In this document: piece after piece, positions 55,267 through 64,000 of the stretch
Layout: each line of letters starts with the position of its first letter
How positions within the stretch are numbered: position 1 is the first letter of the stretch
Assembly: GCF_947242115.1 (NCBI RefSeq)
Contig: NC_074723.1
Span: forward strand, 20,680,379 to 20,744,378
Origin: Biomphalaria glabrata
Lineage: Eukaryota > Mollusca > Gastropoda > Planorbidae
Direction: 5' to 3'
Length of the DNA: 64,000 bases
Notes under the pieces: generated by a model
The model's database searches: none
Told to the model about the DNA's origin: nothing
The model's input: the letters and a program-made list of their open reading frames with translations, nothing else
Program-made: the position numbers and the translations under genes

Positions 55267-58200
55267 CTGAAGGCAGAGAATTAATATAACTTAAGACTAA
55301 ATATATATTAATATAATCATAAATCTAGATTGGGGAGAAAAGTTTAACATTAAATAAAGGTTTCTAAGGTCAAAGGTGATACGAAGTAGCTTAACAACTC
55401 AATGACCTAGATCTTTAGGTACATTTTACTGTTGGGTTAACTCTAGCTCGTAATAAAAGTCAAAGTGACTTTAAAATGTCTATAGTGTTAAAATATATCA
55501 ATGGGTTTGCTTGTGGTCTACATGTTTTAGATGTCTCTTCAGAATTCAAGATTCAAGAGGTAGCCGCTGGGTATGTCGTGAAGAAGGATTCGAACATGGG
55601 ACCATCAAGACGACAGCCCAAAGCACATATCGTACGACCAGGCAGCCATCATGTGTGTCATTGCTACTGTTTTGATGCTTATATTAACTTACTCGGCTTG
55701 TTTCAATTCGCTCTGTCTGTCTGTCTGTCTGGTAAAAATATAAAGAATTTATTTCTCCCACTTTCTAGTCATTGATCAAGGTGAAACCTTTGCATAATTA
55801 TTGATTGTTCCTAACAAAACATGAATTTAAAAAAAAACAAAAAAAAAAAAAAAAAAAACAACAGTTAATTAAATAGTAGAAATTAATTATTTTTTTATTG
55901 ATATCAAAAAGGGAAATAATCTTACAGTATTGAGATCTATATGACTGTACATGTGAAGTTCTTCAACCTTTGGTAGCCTTTGTTGTTATTTTTAAGTTAT
56001 TTAAAATATTTTGCTTGTTATCGTTTTCTTCTTGTTCATAGTTGTATCATTGTAGTGTCCTCTCATTTCTTGTGTTATAGGTTTAGAACCGGAGTTGTTT
56101 AATCGGGAATTTCCTTTGAGCGACGCGACTTTAAATAGCACTTTATTTGGATGGAAGTAGTTCTGGGATAGTAACAACAGTTGGAGACGCACTCTTCTAG
56201 CTGAGGCAAGAAGTCATTTTTGTTAGGAAGTGATGACATTGTGCCCCCTCCTTTATGTATTAAAGTACATTTCAAGTTGAACAAGCATTATCATGTTATT
56301 TATCATATGTTGTGAGTGTTAGCGCACCGCAAGGCCTGAGTGTGAGTTACTAGTAATTTCTACATCTACATTTACTAATAAGAACACTTGTTATTGTTTT
56401 CAGGATTTTCGTTATGATGTTATGATTGTTGTTATGAATGTTGTTATGATTGTTCTTATGTTGGGCTGTTTTCATTGTCACTATTTTAGTTGTTTGTGGT
56501 CCAAAAACTTTTTTTCTCTATATTTTCGTTTTTCGTTGTTATTGCCAGCATCTGATGAAACCCACTAGACACTGACACTGGAAGAAACCAGAGCGAAGGA
56601 ATCAAAATGTTTTACCTTTTGGCACATTCCGTCATAAACTTTTTGGTAAGGTGCATTCTCTTTACAAAACTTTGGCAGCATTGTGCATTCAGCGACTGTT
56701 TTTAACTCTGTCAATGTGTCACAGGACTTTTGAAAAGCTTGAAGTTCGCAGTCCATCTGAGTTAGTTTGACCCTTTGGAGTGGACATGTACACAGCTAAA
56801 TGTAAACAATTCAAATTTCTTTCTTCTTAATATCCAAACATATCAATCATAAAAACAAACAATATCAAAAACAAGTAATAAAAAAAGTTATGTTTTATTC
56901 ATCAAAAACTATGGATACGACTATTTCGTTCTTAATGAGCAACAAGTTAAATAAAGAAATTACTTTAAAAAACAAATAAACTCGTTTACAATTAATTTAA
57001 AATCAATCATGTAATTAATGTCTAATGGTTCAACATTTTAACAAACTATATGCACTACCTCATTGGGCTATTGCCCAAAAAGATCAACTTTTTGGTTCAT
57101 CTGTGGATCTTTCCTTTATCAGTCTGATCAGAGAGCACTATTAGACTTTGTCAGGTCAGTGTTTGTAAAATGTCATTGAATGATAATTTTGGTTGACTTT
57201 TATTTCGGGTGGAACTTGATTAGTGCAACTTTAATGTCTAATTAAGGCAGTGCTCTGTGTGCTAATGGTTTAATCACTTATGTAGACCATGGGTGGGGGT
57301 AGGGGTTAACACTAAATACTCACTCGCAAAGTTTTCCCAGATATTTGGAAGGTGCAATGGTACCAGTCACGAAGCGGTTCATCCAGACGGTTCTCATGTT
57401 ATTCATTGACTGTGTGTTGCAGGTGGTGATGGCTGGGGTTTGAGTCTTAAAGCAAGTGAGACCCTTGATGTATTCTAGGATCAAACAAAGTAGCCGTACA
57501 GAAATAACATTGAATCATTCGGTGTACGCTTACATACAACTGTTATATGCACTGGCAAGTCATTGTACACTTATACTAATATGTTAACTCATAACTTGTC
57601 CATACACACTTATATAGATTGTTTGTAAGCTACAGACAGTCATTGTACACCTGCAATGGGCAGGACACGTCTGCAGAAGACCGCCGCATCCCTAAACGAC
57701 TCCTGCATGACCAATTAAGGGAAGAAAAGCGCTCACAAGGCAGACAAAGAAAACGCTTAAGGGACGCCCTCAAAGCTTCTCTGAAAGCGTTCAGCATAAA
57801 CCCAGCCACCTTGGAGACAGAAGCACATGATCATGGTGTCGCGCAGTAAAAACTGGCGCACACATTGCTGAGAACAAGAGAACAGCGCTGGCTGAAGAAA
57901 AGCGCCAGAGAAGAAAAGCAAGGCCAATGACACTAGCTCCAGCTGGAATAATCTGTCCAGTGTGCAGCCGAACATTCCGGGCTCACATAGGTCTGACCAG
58001 CCACATGAGGAGGCATAAATCCCCAGTGCAAAGCCCTCGGCCCCCTGGATAACAAAAGTGGTCATCATCGAACCACGATGGACGAACTATATATACGTTA
58101 CAGACAGCCATTGTACACCTATAAATTGTAAATCCAGTATAGTTCACATATATAACTTTATATTCTATGTTGTAAAAAACAACAACCTTAAAAAAATATT

Positions 58201-59123
58201 GCAATGAAAAGTTTTTAAACATCATGATCATTGTCATCATCTTCATTGTCATCATCTTCATTGTCATCGTTACTTTAGTCGTAGGAATGATGTGACTGTT
58301 GATGAAACAAGTTCCCTGAATAGCAAGAGAGAGGCCAGTCCATTCCTTTACCTTGTCCATCAAAGAAAGAGAATGTCATTGTTTCGGTTACTAGAGAAAC
58401 ATTAGTGTCAACTTTCCAGAACCTCTCTACTTTCTTAGACTATTAATTAAATTACACTGTAAATACAGATTCTATCCCCAAAATAAAGGGCAACAACGAT
58501 TAGAGCAACTAAAATAGTCCTTCAGTGTGTTAGCGAACAAAAAGTCTTTCAAATGCTTGACCATGCTTGCTTGTAAGGTTTAAGATCTGAGACTGTTAGG
58601 TCAATGGAAACATTCAAAATTAAACTAAACTAAATAACATCCTTTACAAAAGTACTCATTTGTTCCCTGAGCATTGAAATCAGTGAATACAATCCAACTC
58701 CCTAACCTGAGCTTCAGATCGATTGAAAGTTTAATTCGTGTCAATATTTCGTTTTGTTTCTTATAATATTATGTTATGTGTAATGTTTTGTTATGTGTAA
58801 TGTTTTGTTATGTGTAATTCACGTTTTAAAATAGATTTCCTCAAGTTTAAAAAAGATATGTTTATTATTATTATGGGAATGAATTAATTTTCCTTTGGGA
58901 CTGTATAAATATTATTTATATTATTATTATGTTAGAAAAGAACGAGTATTCATTCTCTGGCGCAGCGAGTTTCGTTAAAGGGAAAAATAAATTCATCATA
59001 GTCCCTGTATCAGTTTCCACTGAGGAATTTTCCGGTGATGTGGCAGGTCTGCATCAGTACCGTCCTCTGACAGGCAACGAGAATGTTCATAGGAATGCCT
59101 AGTGCCTTGATGGTATCTGTGAG

Positions 59124-59158
<35 letters not shown>

Positions 59159-62100
59159 GCTCGTGGGTAAACAAAATGTTTTAAAAGTTACTTACTATCT
59201 TTATCACTGCACAGTACACTCGACAGTGCCTCAAATCCTGTTAGGTCAATGCCCAGCAAGTTGAATTTGTCCAAGAGAGATGGGCATGTAGAGGACAGTG
59301 GTCCGAGACAGGAGAATAGTTTGTTACGATTACTGGAGAAATTAAAGACATTAATATTATAAACATGTTTTATATGAATGTAAAGAAATGTATGCCTCTC
59401 TTCACAATGAAACTTACTGTCAAGTGAATTTCCGTTTCCAGACGGCGGGAAAACTTTATTTTACAGGAATACAATTAGTTTTGTAGTGTTTGTATGCGAC
59501 AAAGTCATATAATATATTATTGTTTCGAGGATAGAGTGTGCCAGATATTTGGTGTAACATAGACAATAAAGTCTCCATTAAACACATTTTTTCTTTCGTT
59601 AGAGTTAATAAACATTCTTTACAGCAGTGCTTCCCAAACTGTGTTCCGCAGAACTCAAGTGTTCCGCTAGGCCTGACGAGTGTTCCATGAAATATTGAAA
59701 TAATTTGCTTGAAGCCACAACATGAATTAACCTCTGTAAATACAATAAGCTAAGTGTCCCGCTAAATACTCAAAATGTGCGGAGTGTTCCGTTAAGGAAA
59801 AAGTTTGGGACACACTGCTTTAGAGGATTCAAGAAAACGCCATGTTGACAATATATATATTTTATATATATATATTACTTTATATATATATTACTTTAAC
59901 GTATGCTATAATGAACCTTTGCAAAGTGTTGTTTTTTTTTGTTGCTTTAAAACAACTCATCTTTCATGCTTTAAGGTATGAGCTATGGTTCCACCTCTTG
60001 TGTGGATATTTTGGGGAAACAGGTATTTGGGATGTTTTCTTGCTACATTTAGTCAGACAGCAAACACAACTCAACTCTGGTAGGGATTCTATCTCGAGCC
60101 TCTTAACAGGTAGCCAAGTGGTTTATACCTCTCAGCCAAACATGATACGTACATTGTCATTATAAACTCGCAACTTCGTAAACCTGATATTCATGACTAT
60201 ATCCTGATAAGAATGAATAAGTAACTTACCTGCAGAACTTTGTGTACTCGGATTCATTGGCACCAACAACTGTGTACTTGTCATCAATGATGGAGGCGTT
60301 CACTCCCAGAATAGGATCAGGGCTGACCTGAATTACAGCGAAACACTGTGCCAGGCTCTGGAGTGCCTCTGTTTCGCAAGCTGTGGAACAGTAAATTATA
60401 ATCGATTTGTAAATAAATAAAATGTCACTCAAACAAGAAGCAGGTGCGTGACAGTTAAAGAGGATCACGATAGAACTCAACAAATGTATAGGGAATTTCA
60501 ATAAGCTACATGTCAAAGCAAAAACAAAATGTCTTATGACATAGACAATCCTACATTGCATACGACCAGGTGGAAGTAAGCTAAAAGGGCAGACAACAGC
60601 TGAGGTGGAAACCTTCAAGATTGAGCCAGAAACAAAAAGAAAAGAGCAGAGACAGAAGGTGGTATGATAGTGTCAACATTCTGGAATTTCCCTAAAATAA
60701 CTATTTCGTCTTAATGGGAATTATAAGAGTACAGTTACAGAAAACTGAAAAATTAATTGGCTATTTATAAATCTTTTGTCAAAGTTGTCAAAGTTGAACT
60801 AACTTGACTCCTTGCTTATCAAAGAGGGTGAGGCATTTAAAAACCTCATATGTTCTCTGCTTCTTGCTTTACAAAGCTTTATACAATTAGCAGAGAAAAA
60901 AAAATTGATAAATATTTATAAAAGGCAATTGTGCAGTGTAATACATTTAAGAGAGTCAAGAGAAAAAAACAATAAGGTTTAAAAAAAAACTACAATGGAT
61001 GATATTAATGTACATCAAATCTTTTTCTCTCCTGAATAACGATACCATCGTTGATTTGAGCCCATAAAATTAAATTAATTTTTGGTTTTATAAACGTGTA
61101 TTTGTGTTATATAAAAAGAGCATGCATTCCTATAATTCTATACCAAAAGTATTATTTTCTAATTGCAAACAAAAATGTTATTCAAGTTTAATTATAACAG
61201 GGTAGAATGTACAAATGTGAAAAATGAACAATTCTGTCAGAACATGAAAAATAATTACGGAAATAAAGAGTTAAGTTTAGGAGATAAAGAGTTAAGTTTA
61301 GTCTTTCGTTTTAAAGAAAAAAAAAACATCCGAGAGCTCAAATAAAGAATGCGAAAAGAAACGAAACAGATTTATGTAAGTGGGTCAGGTTAGAAAGTCA
61401 TCTTACGTTTTCCACAGACTCCCTCCATAAATCCAAGAAGCTGGGAACCTTTGCCCATGAGTAGCATTCTGTCTTCCTGAGTGCACTGAGTGGCATTGAT
61501 CTGTTGCATTTTGGACAGGACACACGGTATTGTCTTGTCTTGGTTAGCTAGGCTAAGAAGTATCGCAGAGCTTAGTATCAGATGTCATAAAAGAATAAGT
61601 GCTCAACAACAATTGATAAAGACAGACATGTTACACAATCTCATGGGCTGTTCAGTTGTACTCACACAATAAAGTGACAAGAAAACTCACTCTTCAGTGA
61701 AATCAAAGGTTGCCGAGTAGCACCACACAAATTAAATCTGAATATAAGTATTTACACGAGTTTTTGTTTTGTTTCAGTTCTCTTAATTGTCATGGGGAGT
61801 TATGGCAGAGTGAATATGTTACTTTGTTGATATTTTGGTATGATATTTATATCTCTTTGTTTATGTACTCCCAGACCCAGGTTATGAATGTGAATAGTCT
61901 TGCACGTGTTATGAACTGAATGGTTTAGTCTTCATTGAATGTACGAGAGAGTGCATTAGTCAGTGGAGGTCTTGTCCCCAGTCCAGGAAGGTTGGACGAT
62001 TGCTTCCTGGACAGGTGTGTGTATTAGTATTTTCTGAGAGTTGATGTCATTTTTGTGCTCTATCGGATATTAAAGTATTGATGTTTTTCATGGAGAGCTG

Positions 62101-63470
62101 GAGTTGGAGTTGAAGTCATCATTGTTTTTATTTGAGTAACCTCTATCGAGCCAAGCGAGGAAAGAACCTGACATATATCTAAATATTGGTAAGACCTACC
62201 AAGCGTATAAGGACATGAACGAAAAGTAATCAACAAATTATTCAAATGCATAATTAAAGATGTCAAATATGTTCATCAAACAGAGAACTATTATCTTATT
62301 TTATAAATTACAGAAGTTCCTTCGAAAAAACAAGATAATTTCCTTTTTTTTTTCATTTGTGTAATATGACTATCAGAACGAACAAGGGAGAGAATAATAG
62401 TGACCCGTAGTCACCGTATTTCATTTAAAAAAACAAGGCCTTCCATGCTGAAGTTCACATTTACACAACAATGACAAATTTGCTTGTGGACTTGAATCCG
62501 TCCAAATTGGGACAAAGAACTCTTTGATTTCTGACCCAGTGGATTGCTCTCGTCCAACTTAGACGCCGGAACTGGAGAATATTTTTACAGTTTAATTATA
62601 AAAGGATTTGTTTTAGGCGGTGCAGTTATAATGAAGCTGAGGGCATAACTGTAAGAGGTGTTGTCATTTTGCACCCCACCACCGACACCATTATAAATAA
62701 TGTGCACACAAAACAGACATACATATACACCGCACAAACTAACCCATAATGGATATTTCAATGGGTTTGTGTAAAAACACCAACTTACTTTGTAATCTTG
62801 TTGTTTTTCTAGTTTCATAGTTTATATTATTTCATATAATATAATTAAGCTGCTTATTTGTTTAAATAGATGAAATGTGACATAGGAGCTATCACAACAA
62901 TTGTAAACACATTCATAACAATTATAACTGTGATGTACATAATGCGTACAAAAAGTGTTTCGACAATTAAAACTTTGAATTTTCCGCGACTTCAGGCACA
63001 TTGGGCACAATATACAGAGCTTGATTTTTTTTTATCGACGTATCTGTGGCAAGACTATCTTGAAGTGTTATTAGTATTTTATATGATAACATAACATAAA
63101 ATTAAAACATCAAAACTCCCTATAAAATTTAGCAAGCAAAACAAACAAACAAACAAGAATTGTGCAGAGCGATTCTTAGAAACTTAATGATACTATTATT
63201 AAAATTCACAAGGTAGGTAAACTAAAGGAGCTGAGTACTTCATTTATCCTTACACTTACAGACATATCGAGTTAATGAAGTCAGTGAAAGACGTTTGAGG
63301 AGGTAGGGAGCCAGTCCTGTTGTTACTCAGGATGTAGATCACTCCACTAAAAGGCACCCCGTTGGCATCGAAGCACTCAGGGCCGACTGTCGTTTCAAAC
63401 TTGTTACTGCACACCATCTGAGCGTTCGGCGTTGGCGTTTGGCCATCTGTCAGGGCCAGCATGACAAGAG
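55096..63470 (-). CDS. Gene C: secreted, GPI-anchored triple-module cysteine-rich protein (exons 2-8, start exon missing)
   Basis: Exons in coding order: 63470-63260, 61552-61407, 60380-60230, 59332-59196, 57474-57324, 56772-56616, 55266-55096; about 374 codons plus the missing start. Phases enter at 1 and run 2,1,2,1,2,0, as in gene A. Module 1 goes from MVCSNKFETTVGPEC to EGVC, module 2 from PCETEALQSLAQC to SSVLC, module 3 from LTCFKTQTPAITTC to DGMC, with the family signature ECTMLPKFC. Four sequons are visible. The last exon encodes a Thr/Ser/Pro-rich stalk (VTTPASVTTVRPTLSP) and a hydrophobic tail (GLDVSLAILIAVTG) that fit a GPI-anchored mucin-like stem. The exon 7 acceptor (CTCCAAAG) has a poor pyrimidine tract but is the one that keeps frame and spacing. 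Exon 1 probably lies beyond the window edge. Confidence 0.87.
55672..56025 (+). repeat. Copy of the 19661-20335 repeat in gene C intron 7
   Basis: Has ATGCTTATATTAACTTACTC, CTGTCTGTCTGTCTGGTAAA, TTTATTTCTCCCACTTTCTA and the 3' landmark AAAATATTTTGCTTGTTA. The tRNA-like middle is missing and an A-run is present. Confidence 0.55.
57653..58098 (+). pseudogene. LINE 3' fragment with 22-bp target duplication, in gene C intron 5
   Basis: The plus strand encodes DRRIPKRLLHDQLREEKRSQ, then GRQRKRLRDALKASLKAFSI, and further on IICPVCSRTFRAHIGLTSHM. This is the LINE C-terminus with a C2H2 finger after the basic region. A stop and at least one frame change interrupt it. A 22-bp direct repeat with one mismatch flanks it (57631-57652 and 58099-58120), marking a clean target-primed insertion. 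It is opposite in orientation to gene C. Confidence 0.82.
58220..58270. repeat. 18-bp tandem repeat
   Basis: Short array of CATTGTCATCATCTTCAT in gene C intron 5. Confidence 0.85.
58770..58820. repeat. 20-bp tandem repeat
   Basis: Two and a half perfect copies of GTTATGTGTAATGTTTTGTT. Confidence 0.85.
58940..59120 (-). repeat. Possible LINE-derived fragment
   Basis: The minus strand reads LTDTIKALGIPMNILVACQR then TVLMQTCHITGKFLS, a protein-like stretch without start or splice sites and with a stop soon after. It is followed by an (ATT)n run at 59127-59157. It looks like retroelement-derived coding sequence, but I cannot name the family. Confidence 0.35.
59625..59817. mobile_element. 193-bp hAT MITE in gene C intron 4
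   Basis: The left end CAGTGCTTCCCAAACTGTGT and the right end on the minus strand, CAGTGTGTCCCAAACTTTTT, are inverted repeats. Both continue into GTTCCGC / TTCCGTTAAG-type sequence. Flanks CTTTACAG (59617-59624) and CTTTAGAG (59818-59825) are an 8-bp target duplication with one mismatch. Confidence 0.88.
59966..60140 (-). repeat. SINE-like repeat, minus strand (copy 2)
   Basis: Matches 5893-6110 at ATGGTTCCA, GGTATTTGGGATGTTTTCTT, AGCAAACACAACTC, TATCTCGAGCC and AGGTAGCCAAGTGGTTTA-like segments. It lies in gene C intron 4. Confidence 0.55.
60381..61406. other. Gene C intron 3, no further feature recognised
   Basis: AT-rich intron sequence. The minus-strand frame continuing above exon 4 (to 60618) is intronic read-through, ended on the exon side by the TTCCACAG acceptor. 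A 19-bp direct duplication (AAAGAGTTAAGTTTA core) lies at about 61265-61302. Confidence 0.55.
61553..63259. other. Gene C intron 2, mostly unannotated
   Basis: Contains a SINE 3' end-like segment at about 62767-62815 (GGGTTTGTGTAAAAACACCA then TTTGTAATCTTG), matching 28950-28995. No coding exon is seen; the paralogs have none at this position. Confidence 0.55.
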
Positions 63471-64000
63471 CTGAGGGTTGAATGTAAATAAAGTTGTTAT
63501 ATAAAGACTTATGTATAATACGGCTTTAAAAAAACCGAGAAGCTTTGTTGTGACAATTCATTTTGTACAACGCTATAAATACACGGGCAGGTCAAAAAGA
63601 CTGAGAGAGAAAAAGAAATAAACTTTTCAGAGGAGAGTGTGTTATGGAGAGACAAAAACTAGTAACAAACAAGATTACAAAGACAGAATGATTATCTCAT
63701 TGATCTAATTCTTTTGTAAAGGGCCAAATCTCTCATTCAAAGCCTCAAAAAGTTGTTTTTTTCCAAAAAAATAAAACAAAACAAATGTTTCCCTACAGAA
63801 GAGCGGAACATTTGTGATAGTACAATTGCTGTTTACGTGTATAAAATGAAACACTACTTATTAATTGTTGTTTTAAATTACATGTCTCTTATTTACAAAA
63901 TAAATGGATTTTTTCTCTTAAAAAAATAGCAAACGTTATACTTACTTCAGTAATTCAATTTTGAAAACAAAATAATTTTTGGGCAAAAAGTCATAAGTCA
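63471..64000. other. Gene C intron 1 (part)
   Basis: A good minus-strand donor (GTAAGTATAA) begins at about 63945, but every ATG frame leading into it that I tried is stopped or in the wrong phase. It could end a 5' UTR exon or be chance. Exon 1 with the start codon was not found in the window. Confidence 0.5.

Noticed and set aside
63930-64000. Exon 1 of gene C ending at the GTAAGTATAA donor on the minus strand
   Set aside because: The ATG frame leading to this donor is stopped just before it. It may be a 5' UTR exon, but a coding start cannot be supported.

Overview
The window looks like AT-rich, repeat-dense nuclear DNA of a gastropod mollusc, possibly a freshwater pulmonate. This rests on GT/AG spliced genes with short exons, tRNA-derived SINEs, RTE-type LINEs, hAT elements and frequent AGATCT-rich tracts. 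The species is an inference. No rRNA, bona fide tRNA gene or CRISPR was seen.

The host-gene content is three paralogous multi-exon genes that I call A, B and C. A (18310-29240, +) and B (39727-44877, +) lie in tandem. C (63470-55096, -) faces B tail to tail and runs off the right edge. Each encodes a secreted cysteine-rich glycoprotein with a signal peptide split by a phase-1 intron, three repeats of a two-exon, mostly six-cysteine module, and a hydrophobic C-terminal tail typical of a GPI anchor. Splice phases are 1-2-1-2-1-2 in all three genes, so the protein appears to have grown by duplication of a phase 1-1 exon pair. I do not recognise the family and assign no function. This cluster is the best candidate for an undescribed system.

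Layout: 1-752 is a 16-bp minisatellite. 753-8000 is intergenic, with hAT and other MITEs, SINE heads and LINE 3' ends. 8010-11057 is a large minisatellite that matures into a 90-bp higher-order repeat. 11058-15113 is a very young gag-only LTR element on the minus strand. 15114-18309 holds small tandem repeats. Gene A follows; its introns, above all the 5-kb last one, are packed with dispersed repeats, a foldback-like element, a 131-150 bp tandem repeat and a SINE. 29241-39726 holds LINE fragments and a minisatellite split by an RTE LINE. Gene B follows. 44878-55095 holds a hAT-like element containing a LINE relic, several dispersed repeats and a SINE. Gene C follows, with a LINE fragment flanked by a 22-bp target duplication and a hAT MITE in its introns.

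Exon boundaries were set by eye from splice consensus, reading-frame phase and agreement among the three paralogs. No transcript or database evidence was available.
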